Positions 45,411 through 57,165 are shown, numbered from the stretch's first letter. The stretch: 64,000 nt of DNA from Takakia lepidozioides (GCA_030704615.1 CM060733.1:34472001-34536000), one strand, 5' to 3'. Program-made: numbers and translations. Notes: generated from the letters alone by a model not told the origin.

Positions 45411-47187
45411 TTACCTTTTAAGCTTTCCAGTCACACTGCATTGGTTGGCTGTGGACCAATCCTGCCCATCATGCTCAGCAGTAAAATCACTTGGTTTCTT
45501 GGCGGGGCAGTACAGATAAACTGGCTCTTGTAGCAACCCTTGAGCATTATCCTCTGCATGTTTTAGCAAACCTTGCTGTGTAGTCAGCTTAGCTGTTGAA
45601 TTCTTGGAGGAATCAGAACCTGCTAACTGGGAGCTTCTGTCAAAGGCACTGCTCAAAACCTTCACCATTTCTGCAGGCAACACTTGCAGGCTATCACACA
45701 CTCCTTTTCCCTGCATTATGCCCTGCTCATCAGTACCCAACAGATCCTTTGCACTATGTCCACTTTCTGCCAGTTCCCGGCACATGAAATTAATCACTGG
45801 CAGCATTTCTGTTTCAGTGACTCCGGCTGGATCCAGGTGCGTCAAGACAACCTTGGTATGCATCTGATCAGCAAGAGCCTCATGGGCAACACTCTCCATC
45901 CAGTGCCAGAACAATTTTTCATGCTTTTCGCACTCTGCCATCTCCTCTGCAATGCCCTTGGCTGCTTCCAGGGCCTGGAGGTGCTGCTCCAGCAAGTCGC
46001 TGTGTGCCAGCAAATGCATCTCATACTGACTCAAAGGCCTGCTGCTTCCCATCAAAAGCTGGGCTTCCTGCAGCTCACATATCCGCCGGGCCTTGCATGT
46101 ATGCAGGGCATATAGTGCCTTCAGTGTGGCTTGCACCTACCCCCAAATATTTACTGACACCATCACTTTTCGAGAACGCCCCCTTTCTCACATTGACATC
46201 TGAGTTTTGTACTGAGCCCTGCAGCAGAGTCTGACTGGCAGACAACCAGTACAAACCCAATCAAACACCTTAAGTTTCAGACTTTGAGAGGATGCAATTC
46301 GCAAGAAAATGGTTGAGCAGCCGTCACTCTACCTGCCCATAAAGCATCAGCGCTTGCTCTGCCCGGACTTCGGCTCGACTGCCGGCATCACGCACCCGGT
46401 TGGATGCAGCTATCACGCGCTGCACATGTCGATGTGCCACAGCTTCTGCATCTCTTGCCTGAGCAAGCGCCTGTGGGCTGGAGCAGGTGTCAGGGGGATA
46501 CATATCTGGAAGAGGAGCACTTGCTTTAGCGGCCAGAAGGGGGCGAAGGCGCTGCTCCAGCCCTCGTTCAATGACATCACACTGAGAGATCAGCCATCCT
46601 AAGGCCAGCACCAGATGCCGGCTTTCTCTCGTGTCTTTAGAGATTGTGAAAAACGGGGAGTGGGCTGGGTAGCCCCAGAGTGCCATGTAGAATTTCACAA
46701 AAGCTAACATATCTTCTTCCTCCCCAATTTTACATACATCGTCCAGTACGGCCCCAGGTCCCTCTCCACACTTCTCTCTCGGCCTTTTCTCATACCCTAC
46801 CTCGTGTGCGCTGGATGGACTCACATTGGCATATTCCCGACTAGCAGCTGTGTAGATCACACCTTTCTGACCGGAAGCTCTTCTAAGAACTTTAGGTGCT
46901 GCACTTCGATTTTCTTTAATACCTCCACGTAATGACGGACTGACAGATGACCTCCCTGTGCGCGCCATTCTCTTCTTTCCCTCCCCACCTGGAAAACATG
47001 CGAGATGGAGAGCGACGAGGTCATGAAGAGCTCGAAAGAGGCACGTAGCTTTGGGCAGGCGATTGAACTTGGCCTGCCTCAACACCTCAGGTGACAGCCC
47101 TGATACCCCCAAGTCCGTGATCAACCCACAAATATAATTTATGCTTCCCTTAACACACTGCCGCCCTTTGTCATCTCTACTCTCCAT
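45411..47187 (-). CDS. TEDC1-like protein (tubulin epsilon and delta complex, DUF4509)
   Basis: Two exons, 47187-46333 and 46136-45411 (GGGCAG|GTAGAG; GGTAG|GTGCAA), phase 0, 526 aa. The N-terminus has a helical domain (GSINYICGLITDLGVSGLSP then LRQAKFNRLPKATCLFRALH). A second block, FVKFYMALWGYPA then HLVLALGWLISQCDVIE, matches the layout of TEDC1/DUF4509 proteins, which act with delta- and epsilon-tubulin in centriole triplets. The rest is Gln/Glu/Leu-rich and probably coiled-coil. If correct, it is expected only in plants that build basal bodies for flagellate sperm. The family call is from motif layout and should be tested by profile search. The gene is divergent from the O-fucosyltransferase gene. 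Confidence 0.55.
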
Positions 47188-47511
47188 CCTTTCACCACTT
47201 CCTCTCCCACATCACTTGGCTTTTCACGACCTCCGTCCCTCCTCAATTCCTCAAAAACCCTAGACTGCCCAGTGAGAGGAAGAAGACGACGATAACGTGG
47301 CGTATCTCAAAATACTATAAATGCCAAGTATTGTACATAATTTAGTACAATACTATGCTGTCTTCCGTATCAGAGAACAGGGAGAGAGACAAACCCCATA
47401 AGGAGCGGATCACTCAGCATTCACCTGAATCCTGATAACCATTGCCAGCTGAAATGTGTGAGTGAAAGCGGAGGAGGAAGGCAGGGGAGGCTACCTAGAC
47501 GAGAGCTTGCA
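47188..47511. promoter_or_regulatory. Divergent promoter region of TEDC1-like and O-fucosyltransferase genes
   Basis: Only about 325 bp between the two start codons. It contains a telo-box AAACCCTAG (47255-47263), an ACGT core (ATAACGTGGCG), a TATA-like ACTATAAATG (about 47315-47324), and a perfect 9-bp inverted repeat GTATTGTAC (47329-47337) / GTACAATAC (47346-47354). The inverted repeat brings two GTAC cores together; GTAC is the core bound by SBP-box factors in plants. Binding is not shown. Confidence 0.5.
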
Positions 47512-50500
47512 ATGGTCGGCTTGCAAAAGGCAATGGTAGGCTTGGTGGTTGTGATATTTTTGCTACTCTTCTACAACCTGCTCAACAACCGACCACGGTT
47601 GCTACCTCCTGATACTTCTCAGGTATAAGAGCCTCCACTGCCGTTGCTCCCCCATGCAATATCGTAGAATGCCATGAACTGATTTTTGGCTTATGTCTCC
47701 CAGCTGGAAATGCTGGGGAAGCTTGGATGTTGCCTCCCATACGCCGCTGCAGCCCATTAGTCAGATTCCTACGAATGATAGCTCTTATTGGGTTGGGGGA
47801 CCCAGGTATTGTGTAACTCAGCTGGCTCATGTGTATTTGTATGAAGTTTTAGGCCTCTGCCCTTGTACCGTCCCTTCAGATGGCTTCTTTTGCATTTCAT
47901 AGGAAAACCAATTGAAGAATACAGATGGATGGAGGGTTGGTGATTCAGCATCACCATCTCACCAAAGTCTAGTTCCAAAGGCACAAGATAGCAAGCTATG
48001 GGGAACTTCCTCGCTTCCGCCTCAGCCCTGTTGGAGGCAGCCTTCTAGAAGTGAGTATTTGGCCAGGTATAAGCACACCTTCGATGAACAGATGTATATT
48101 TTTTCTTCTTACATAGAGGGTTTGGGGTATCTCAGTCACGCCATCCTAGGGTTGACTTCCTGTAGCCCCAAAGTTTGCAAGCTACTGTTACTCCATCTCA
48201 AAAAAGTACCACACATTTTGCGTAGTTGTTTTAAGGTGGAAATGAAAAGAATGTAGGGATTGTCAGGTATTTTCTTCACAGATTCTTGGTGTTACCTGGT
48301 TTTTTCTGTGTCAGAATGCAGGACATTTTTGCAGAAACACAATAGCGAGGAAGTGGTAAAGATAGGTAGAGTGAAATATGGGGGCTGTGGTTTGTTCAGA
48401 GACAGGAGGTAAACAGTGGGGATATGTGCTTGTTACATGTTCACGTGGGCCACATTACCACCGTAGTCAGGTACTACTGCACACTCTGTATTTTCCTTGT
48501 ACTCCTAAATGCCTACCCGCCTCATGGTTTTACGATGGTGCAGCAGCAGCATCCTCCTCAGCTTCCAAGGCCCGTGCTTGTTGTAAGAGAGAGTTTTATG
48601 CCTTTAATGCAGTTTGTGTCGTGCAGTGAGGCTTTCTGTCGACTGGTAAGGGGGTCTAGTATCTCTCTCTCTCATCTGTAGTAGGGGTCGTCGTTTATAT
48701 TTTCTATGAAGGACATGATTCTCCATTTATGTACTCCGTGGTAAATTCGCAGGCATGATCGATGTATGTGTATCTTTTGCAGATTGCGAATGCAGTGGTT
48801 GTTGCACGGCAGCTGGGGGCCACACTGGTCCTACCGACAATCAAAGAGTCTGAGAAGGAGCCTAACAGGTACTGTACCTCTCGGTCTGCTGCTGCATTCA
48901 TACCTTTCATTGTTCCAGTCAAGCTGTGCTTGTTTTGGAGGAAGGCTTGTTTTCAGGCTTGCAGCACAAAAGTCTAGCCGGAGGCTGAGGAAACGTGGAT
49001 GTATCTGTCTCTTGCCTTTGTCCCTTGACGTCAATTTCTTACAATGCTGTCTTGGTACAAAGCAGCAACTTTGAGGACCTGTACAATGTGAAGCACTTTA
49101 TAGCCAGCCTGGAGGGCATCGTGCGAATAGTGGGGCGACTTCCCAATGAGGTGCGCCATACTAATATGACTGCTGTCCAAGTCCCCCACAGGATCACCCA
49201 AACATACATTCAAAATCAAATCCGTCCTTTTCTTGAGCAAAATGTGGTCATATTGCTGGATGGCTTCTTGCCTGATTCCAAGTTTAAGGGGGAGAAAGAG
49301 GAAGACATGGAGTTGGAGGCAATACGCTGCCTGGTGGCCTATGATACTTTGTGGTTTATGCCCCAGATACAAAAGCTTGGGGACCGCATGTTGAACCGCA
49401 TGAGAGAGGCAGCCCAGACCTCCAAGGGCCATTTCGTTGCAGTAGACCTTCGCACAGACATGCTGCAGCACAAAACATGTAATCATAGCAATGAACTGGT
49501 GTCTTCCAGGAAACGTTGCTTACCTCCACATGAACTTGGCGTGCTTTTGAAGTCATTTGGATTCCCATCAGAGACAGCTATCTACTTGACTCAGTCTCGA
49601 TTGGACGCGAGTCTTGATCCCCTGAAGAGCATCTATCCCAACATATTTACCAAGGTATAAGAGTCTTTCTGCACCATAAATTCATATGAGAGAGAATGTA
49701 CTCGTAAGACGTCGTTTGCCGTAGCCTTATGGTCATAGACACCACGCCCGGTTTGGGGGGGACGATGGGGAACAGACACTACCTTTGTGAGGGGCTCACT
49801 CCAGTAGTGGGACTTACCTTGCCTTTACATCGGGCATTCATATGTGAGAGAGAGGAACAGAGAGAGAGACAACAAAGAGCAGAGTATAGCTGCAGCTATT
49901 GCATGAAATTTCCTCCTCTCCCAGAGGTTCTATCCACTTTGCAATTCAGGTTTCAGAGAGTGTTAGCACAGTATAGTAGCCGAGCTACTTAATTCTAGCT
50001 TGCACTGGCTGCACATTTAAAAAAAATTGGGATTTGTTTGAGCCTGTGTAGGGGCCTAGGAAAGTATAGATGAGTAAATGCACTCACTGACTGTCCTCCT
50101 GCAGACATAGGCTATGACACATACATATCTCCCCCCCCCTCCCCGCCCCCCCAACAGTATATTAACCGCCCTATTCTGTGGGCATCGTGTATTAATCTCC
50201 AGGGCATGTGAGACTGATTCTGAAATACCATAGTGCTTACATACAGACAACATCAATCCTGTGACGCTTGACACTGATACTATTCTAGAAAGCATGAGGT
50301 TGATGCCAGCATTGACTCGGTGGCCCTCTTGGTGGAACAACATTAGCAGATGTGGCTGTGATTAGCACCAGTTACACTGAGAGGAAAGGTGGGTTTGGTC
50401 AGGTAGCATGGGGATGGGCGTTTGACCAAAAGGTGGGTTGTGTACTTTTCTAAGCAGGAGTATAGCATGCCATTCAATGAGGAGAACCAGTTTCTGTTTT

Positions 50501-50808
50501 CAGGCAAGACTCAAGTCGAGATGGCAGTGGATTTCTATGTGTGCATGCACAGTGATGTGTTTGTGCCCGCTATTCCTGGAACGTTTTACGCAACAGTGGC
50601 TGCCCAGCGCATTGCAGTGGGACGCACCCAGATCCTGGTGCCCGCTTTGAAAGGCCAAGCGACATCCCCCGAGACACGGCTCTCTTTAGCCATTTCACAG
50701 TTTGTATTAAAGAAAGATCAACCTGTCCATTCCTGCTTTTGCAAGAAACTCCCTAGTGCGAACATTCCATCAGTGCATCTTGATGTGAGACTTCAGGGCC
50801 GGGGTTAA
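47512..50808 (+). CDS. O-fucosyltransferase-family protein (plant type II membrane protein)
   Basis: Six exons: 47512-47622, 47903-48050, 48400-48470, 48783-48868, 49066-49654, 50458-50808. All have GT-AG borders with matching phases; 451 aa. The short cytosolic end is followed by a signal anchor (VGLVVVIFLLLFYNLL, about 9-24), then a Ser/Pro/Gln-rich stem, as for Golgi glycosyltransferases. The catalytic region opens with GYVLVTCSRGPHYHRSQ, then IANAVVVARQLGATLVLP, the donor-side signature of this family. Later blocks are GHFVAVDLRTDML, LGVLLKSFGF and DFYVCMHSDVFVPAIPG. The predicted activity is fucosyl transfer in the Golgi; the acceptor cannot be read from sequence. Exons 2 and 3 are the least certain. 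Confidence 0.87.
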
Positions 50809-50957
50809 GAATGGCAACAAGGGTGTCCAAACCCTTAAAAGCACAAAGCTGGAGGGACAGTGAAAGGACAAGACACTACAATGTGTAGTTTTCACTTGTA
50901 ATGGCAAGAACAGCCGGAGTACATTTGTGTTTGAGCAAGCCAAGGCAGCCATGCAAG

Positions 50958-51285
50958 GAGCTTGGCAACAACCCATTGAACATGAGTCACGAAGTAGGCT
51001 TTGGTAGCAAGTATCCTCAACAAGTGCATCACCCGATGTGCCTCCTTTCCAAATAATGGAATTCGATATGGCTGTACATCAGGTTCTCAATGGAGGGACA
51101 AGAGTACACCGAACCCCAGGTGATCGAGGGTGCTATGGTTGGCGGACCAGATATACACGACAAGTATAGAGATGTTCGCAACAACTCCAATCAAGGGGAG
51201 CCAATGCTTGCTGGCAATGCAGGGCTCGTTTGAGTTGTCATTGCTCTATCCATTATGACATCCATTGGTCTGGACCCGTGTTGCG
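50958..51285 (+). pseudogene. Duplicated fragment of the GH9 endoglucanase last exon
   Basis: About 325 bp closely matching 15,878-16,192, from CTTGGCAACAACCCATTGAA to CATCCATTGGTCTGGAC. Compared with the gene it has a frame change (CATCACCCGATGTGC for CATCACCGAGGTGC), a TGA where the gene has CGG (CTCGTTTGAGTT) and many substitutions. The catalytic-His region is damaged. It starts ten-odd bases inside the exon and ends before the exon end, so it gives no evidence on whether it was copied through RNA. It lies 150 bp past the O-fucosyltransferase stop codon. Confidence 0.88.
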
Positions 51286-51289
51286 CGGA

Positions 51290-51504
51290 TATTTGATTCA
51301 GCCTCAAACCCTGGCGGATCCCAACCCGGATATATATATGTGGATCTGTCGGAGGTCAAAAAAATCAAATATCCGCCTCCGTTAAGAACCGTTGGACGGG
51401 ATAAGAGATGGGATAACCGTTTGTATTGTTTTTTTACTTGATTTGAACCAAAATTAGTGGTTGAAAAGAAGCAGGTTCATATATCCGGCATTTAAAACTG
51501 GATG
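51290..51504. other. Boundary region next to the truncated gypsy element
   Basis: Contains repeated GGATAT/CCGGATA-type motifs but no LTR that I can define. The RT frame fades out at about 51,600. Confidence 0.35.
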
Positions 51505-51599
51505 TTATAATCCGGATAATAGGCTGTTATTGCGGTCATACACAAACGAGGCCATAGTTGGTGGCCCTCTCTTCATTTCATTTTTACTTGTCACATTCT

Positions 51600-52350
51600 G
51601 AAAGTATGCATATTTATAACTTCGTATTTTATGATGCATTGGTGCTGCTATTTGTGCTATTTGTGCATACCTTTTGACAAATCTTCTGTAATAACTGGTT
51701 TGCCCAAGGAATCTCCTTAAACTCTTAACATTCACTGGTGGTGGAGAGACTTTAATGGCCTCTGTCTTCCGGGGATCCACAAGAAGTTCCTTCTTACACA
51801 CAATGTGTCCCAGAAGCACCCCTGAGTTTACACAGAAAGTACACTTCTCTGGATTCAGGCCCAGACCTCTCATCCTGCATCTGGCCAGACATAACTCCAA
51901 TTTATGCAAGTGCTCATTCTTAGAGCTGTACACACTGAAATCATCCAAGAACACCTGCATGAAATCATCCAGATACTCATGAAAAGATTCACTTATTACT
52001 CTCTGAAAGGTTGCTGGTGCATTACAAAGTCCAAAGGGCATGACTTTGTATGCATAAGCACCCCAGTCTGTGATGAAAGCTGTCTTTCCTTGATCTTCTT
52101 CTGCCACTTGCACTTGATTATAACCACTGAAGCCATCCATGAATGAGTACATCTCATGGCCTGCCACAGTGTCCAATACTGCTTCTGTGAATGGCAAAGG
52201 GAAATGATCTTTTTTCGTACAAGCATTCAGCTTCTTGTAGTTCACACATACTCTTAGTTTACCATTCTTCTTGGGAACTATAACAATGGGTGACAACCAA
52301 GTTGTATACTCTATTGGGTATATAAACTTAGCCTCAGCCAACTTCTTGAT
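51600..52350 (-). pseudogene. Ty3/gypsy reverse transcriptase (3'-truncated)
   Basis: Minus strand. Conserved RT blocks in order: WLSPIVIVPKKNGKLRVCVN, FSGYNQVQVAEEDQGKTAF, PFGLCNAPATFQRV, VFLDDFSVYS (the catalytic xxDD), GLNPEKCTFC, and LRRFLGQTSYYRRF at the start of the RNase H connection. Sequence after APMHHKI is unrelated, so RNase H and integrase are lost. The frame joins the preceding pol part only through a frameshift near 52,340. Confidence 0.88.
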
Positions 52351-53033
52351 CTTTCTCCAACCTTCTGTGCGTAGTTGGGATTCATTCTGTACCTCGCCTG
52401 CTTGATTGGTACTGACCCTGGTTCCAGTTCAATCTTATGCTGACAGACTTCAGGTGGTATCCCTTTTAGATCCTCATAGCTCCAAGCAAATACATCTCTG
52501 TATTTGATGAACAAGCTCTTAGCTTCTTCAAAGAATTCTGGCTCCAAATCAGCTCCTACTTTCACCATCCTCGGTTCCTCTTTAGTTCCCACATTCACTT
52601 CCCTCACCTGCTCATCAGCTGTGATTGTCCAACCAGTCACCACTTTATCCTGTAAGCTCACAGTGGTTGGTTCCTCTAGGATTTCCATTTCTCCTTCTCT
52701 TTCTTCATAGAAATGTGATGGGTAACTGCTGGTTTCCTCTTCAGTTGGTGTTGCTGTCACTACACCACAGCAGATACCTCTTAAACAACTTAGGCTTTCC
52801 AGCCACATCTCTGCAACCTGCTCCCACTCTGGGTGTGCAGCAAACAAGGTAGCTTCTTGCTCCTCATCTAGTCCTCCTCTCCAGTCATACTCTCTGACTC
52901 CTCGAGGTCTTCTCGTAGCAGGTAATCTACTAGATTTCTTTGTGGTAATTTGTATCTCGTGTATCCCATTATGCACGGTTAGTATTGTATCAGATGTCAT
53001 TATGAAAGCTGTCCTGGCGGACTTGTATGTCAA
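52311..53033 (-). pseudogene. Gypsy pol part between protease and RT
   Basis: Minus-strand continuation of the protease region after a one-base frameshift near 53,045. It contains the FIKYRDVFAWSYEDLKGIPP and HKIELEPGSVPIKQARYRMN blocks that usually precede the RT of Tat/Athila-like gypsy elements. A second frameshift near 52,340 separates it from RT. Confidence 0.8.
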
Positions 53034-55702
53034 ATGTGGGTATGTGTAAGATGCAAAGGGAGTGTAAATGGGGCTGGTTTCATGTTACTTAGACCAAGCT
53101 TCTTTCTTAATTGGTCTGTCATGATATTTACTCCAGAACCTCCATCTATCAGTACATCAGTTAGTTCTGTGCTTCCAATTCTCAATTGGATTATTGGCAT
53201 AGAATCATCAAAGTCCATGACTGTTTCTCGCCCTTCCGGCTTCACATTATAACTGGTCACCTTGCTGTTCAGGTCTGTGTTTCCTGTCTCCAAGGCAATT
53301 CGATTGATTGCTTGATACAGCCTGTGCCTACAATAAGGTGCCACAGCCAATAGCTGTCCAATGGTAATCTCTGCTTTGGTCTGGCATATTACTTCAGCCA
53401 AAGTCTCTTCATTACTTTGCATGTCTGCATCTTTTTTCTTCCTTTTATCCTTACTCACTTCTTCTTCTCCATCAGAATCAGAGGATTCTGCCACAGGAAT
53501 ATCAGTACTCTTCTGCATTTCCCTTATGGTGTCTGCCACTTCCTTGTGCAGTTCCTTCTCATCTTTCCAAGTCTCTTCATCTTCAGGCATATCACTGCCA
53601 CATTCATTATCATCATCTTCCTCAACTACTGGAGGCATTAATTTGGTTTTGCTTCTGGTTACTATCATTGTACTTACTTCTGGTACAACACATGGCCTAA
53701 CCATGTGAGCTGCCACCACTGGGCCCTCATTCATAGGAGCTCTCATCTCATTCTGGTGTCTAATCCAAAATGAACAGGCTGCCTTGCAATGTCCTGGCTG
53801 ATTACATAGTTCTTCACCATTGGGTCCTCGCCCTTGGTCTGCTCTTGGATTATTTCTGTAATCCCGATTCCCGGGCTGGTAATTCCCCCTTGGATTACCT
53901 TGATAGTTGCCTCTGGAATTTCCTTGGTAATTCCCTCTTGAATTACCTCTCCCTTCCATGCCATTGTTATAACCACCAGACCTACCATAGTGGTCCTGAT
54001 CATTGTTTCTTCTTGGCTGGGGCTGCACCTGATGCACCCTTACTTGCCTAGGTTCTCTTGCAGCTGTCCTTCTGTTGTAGTAACAATTCTCAGTAAAATG
54101 GTTATCCATTTTACAGATAGTACAATGTTTCTCCTTCATGTGGCATTCTGTGGTGGTATGGCCTTCATTCTGGCACTTTGCACACCATACACCCTTCCTC
54201 CAATGTGTTGCAGCCTCTGTGGCATACTTCTTCAAGATTTCTTCCAATCTTTTCTCATAGTTATCCCTCTTCAACTTCTCCTTTCTCTTACTCTTCATTT
54301 TTAGTTCTTGCTCTTCTTCTTCATCTGACTCATCCTCAGAGTCCTCATCATCCCTTTTCTCTCTCCTGAGCATTCCCAATTGCTCAATTCTGTTTGCAGT
54401 TTCAAATGCCTCCTCCACTGTATTATGGGGTAACATATCCACTTTCTTTTGCAACTCTGGTCTTAGTCCACTCACAAACCAAGTCTTCTGTAAACCGGGT
54501 GCTGGTACTGCAGCCAACTTTTTCATCATCAATTCCATCTTTTCCATATACTCCTCAACAGTTTCATGCTTCTTTTGCTTTAACTGTTGTAAACTTCCAT
54601 ACACTTCATCCTCAATTTTACTTGTCCTGAACCTATTTCGGAATGCTGTATTCAAGCCATTCCAGGTTAGGAAATGATTATCAGGGAATCTTGCATACCA
54701 TTCACTTGCTTTCTTGATAAGTGAACAAGGAAACAATCTCATCTTGGCATCATCGCCATTCTCATTGTTCACTATACACATGTGCTCAAATTGGCTAATG
54801 TGTACATCGGGATCCCCTTTTCCTGAATATATTGGAAAAGGTGGTTTTGCCCGTGTTGGTTGTAACGCCATCTGTGGCCCTACCTTCTGCCCACTGACAG
54901 GTGCTGGCACCCTTGCTGGTGCTGGTCCTTCTGGACCTGTTGTTTTTGTGGTGGATCTTCCACCAAGTGGTGGCCCTTGAGCACTCCCTGCTACTGGCCC
55001 CACGATATTCACAGTATTCCCAGCTTCAGTTGCACTACTTCCCACACTCCCTGTCCCCCCAGAGCCAGATCCAGGCCGCTCGCCTGATCCCCCTGAGCCG
55101 ACACCTTCGTTGGCCTGTGATCCAAGTGCTCCACTTGATCCAGGTCCAACGGGTTGGGATGTCCTGGTTGTAGTCTCAACCTCAGCTGTTGGGTCTACTT
55201 CTTCATACTCTTCCTCTTCCAATTTCTTCTCTCTGTTTTCATCCTCCAAGTTCCGTCCTTGGGTTTCTTCTTCACTCATGTAACTCAACTGCAATGGTGT
55301 TGGAGAGTCTGAACTCTCCGTTGGCTCTGCCATATCCTCTCCTCCTCCTTCACCTTCTGCTTCAGAAACTGGAGTTCCTGCTTTTGGTGTTCCATGCCAA
55401 CTCTTATCAAAGATTTCTGTCAAATCTTTTATCCAGGGATGTACCTCAGATCTTTCACCTCGTGATTGATCTTCTTCCCGTACCAATTCCCTTAATCTTT
55501 CTTGCAAAGAAACAGAAGGAGTGGCATCCAACTCTAGTTCTTCTGGTATGGGTGATGTACTCTTTGATCTTAATGGTGTGAGAGGTCCAGATGATTCCCC
55601 TATGTCTATTCCTCTCTCCCAAAGATATGGATAATTAGCTTTCAGATAGCTTTCTCTTTTTGCTGAATATCTCTGGCGTCTAGCTTCTCTTTCATCACTC
55701 AT
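53030..55702 (-). pseudogene. Gypsy gag-protease polyprotein (890-codon ORF)
   Basis: The longest ORF in the window, starting at the ATG at 55,702. The first 250-300 residues are acidic and Gly/Ser/Pro-rich. A Retrotrans_gag domain follows (PFPIYSGKGDPDVHISQFEH, then LTWNGLNTAFRNRF), then a charged stretch. Next are two linked zinc-knuckle-like motifs (CAKCQNEGHTTTEC and CTICKMDNHFTENC) and short RGNYQGN repeats. Near the end is an aspartic protease active site, VLIDGGSGVNIM. It ends prematurely at a frameshift before the rest of pol. The gag part looks intact, so this insertion is not ancient. Confidence 0.88.
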
Positions 55703-55724
55703 GTCCCATGTCTTTCATTTCTTT

Positions 55725-56420
55725 TTAATGTGGCAATAACCAAAACTCTCTTCTGTAATATCTCTCGTATATGTCTGGGTTTCTTTCAAGCTTCAATGCA
55801 CCCTTGGCTATACTTGAAGTCTCCGTTACCATATAACCATATGGCAAACAAGTCTGGAAAGTTGTTCTTGGTGTGAGTTTGATCCACAAAATATCCTTTG
55901 GAATCCAATTCTTTACCAGTACAAGCTCTTCATGCATATGAATATAAACATTCACTTTTCTTTCCTCCCAGCCTTCAAACTCTACTCGCTTAATGGATAG
56001 CACTGCTATCACATATACCAATGTTGGTAACCAACGTGCTCTTCCTCTACAGGCCACCTGATAAATCTTTATCACTCCTTTCTCCAGACCCCACTCAGGG
56101 TCAGCATCATGCACTCTCTTAAGAATGTTTTCTTTACAACCGTTTGGCAATTCCAAAAACCTCTCGAAGAATTGTTTGGACAATCTTTCCTTCTCAGTTT
56201 CACAAGGAATTTGATTCACATCAAATTCTTTAATTTTCCAACCACCATGATCCCACCAGATGCCTGTCACATCTGGTTGTTCATGACCCAGTTCCCCAGT
56301 ATGGTCGCCAAATGTCGCGCGGCTTTTACTCACCCATCCCTTCGCTATCCTAGGCGGAAACTCCAAGATAGAAGAGTTGGAAATCTCTAAGTACTCAGCC
56401 CGCTCAGAACAATCAGTCAT
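55725..56420 (-). CDS. Extra ORF upstream of gag in the gypsy element, unknown function
   Basis: 231 codons, same strand as gag and ending 22 bp before the gag ATG. It is soluble and Trp/Glu-rich (for example IWWDHGGWKIKEFDVNQ, KKDILW-like and RYYRREFWLLPH at the end). I do not recognise the family. Extra ORFs 5' of gag are known in some Tat-lineage elements such as Ogre. By position this is a candidate accessory gene of the retrotransposon, not a host gene. No stop or frameshift inside. Confidence 0.6.
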   Translation of the reverse strand: MTDCSERAEYLEISNSSILEFPPRIAKGWVSKSRATFGDHTGELGHEQPDVTGIWWDHGGWKIKEFDVNQIPCETEKERLSKQFFERFLELPNGCKENILKRVHDADPEWGLEKGVIKIYQVACRGRARWLPTLVYVIAVLSIKRVEFEGWEERKVNVYIHMHEELVLVKNWIPKDILWIKLTPRTTFQTCLPYGYMVTETSSIAKGALKLERNPDIYERYYRREFWLLPH

Positions 56421-56975
56421 GACCTACAGCTAGTGTATCATGGGGGTGTTTCCTATTTGTTTTCCTTCCCGCATTCATGTTAGCTAGCTACCTTACTATT
56501 GATAATTAAGTATCAAATTGCTTCATCAATCTATCGGATTCCATCAACTCATCCATTCATTCCACAGCTTCACTCAGATCTCTCTACACAGTGTGAGTAT
56601 GAAGTGTGTATCAGATTAATATCTATCAAGTATCAGGCTAAAGCCCTGGAGTCTCTAATCTGCTCTACATTATAATTCTACTGCGTGCTTCCATTAAGCA
56701 TCACAGATCATCCTCCTCCTACTCCGTGCTCTCCCTCTTTCTGCTCAGAGATACGCCCTCTGCCTCATTTCCCCCAGTGATGTCCGAAGTCCCCTCCCCA
56801 AGTGATCTCAAGAATCGATCCTTTTCCAGTCATTGCTCCTCGCTTTATCTTCCTACCCGTTGTTCTAACCGTTTCCATCACTAACCGTCGTCCGTGAACT
56901 AACATGTTTCATTCGCAGGTGTTGTTCCCCACAGTCGTTCCCTGTCATGCTATCCGTTCCCTATGGTCATGACCG
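56421..56975. other. 5' flank of the gypsy element
   Basis: No gene. The element's 5' leader and LTR should lie here or beyond, but I could not match it to any second copy. Confidence 0.35.
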
Positions 56976-57165
56976 CTGTGTCAAGCTGTGACTGGCTGTG
57001 TGAAACTGTGACCGGCTGTGACTGGCTGTGTCGGCTGTGACGGGCTATGTTGGCTGTGATGGGCTGTGTCGGGCAGTGACGAGCTATGTTGACTGTGTCT
57101 GGCTGTGTCGGCTGTGTCGGACTGTGACGGGCTGTGTTGGCTGTGACGGGTTGTGTAACCCCCCT
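56976..57165 (+). repeat. Minisatellite of GGCTGTGAC/GGCTGTGTC units
   Basis: About 190 bp made of roughly 9-18-bp units (GACTGGCTGTGTGAAACTGT, TCGGCTGTGACGGGCTATGT and so on). It is imperfect and non-coding, although an incidental frame is open. Confidence 0.8.

Noticed and set aside
49729-49992. 87-codon ORF inside an O-fucosyltransferase intron
   Set aside because: Lies between two well-defined exons and shows no family features.
50958-51285. A second endoglucanase gene
   Set aside because: Only one partial exon, with a frameshift and a stop; no other exons nearby.
53034-55581. Plus-strand ORFs across the gag-protease region
   Set aside because: Antisense shadows of the long gag ORF, with Ser/Pro/Leu-rich composition only.
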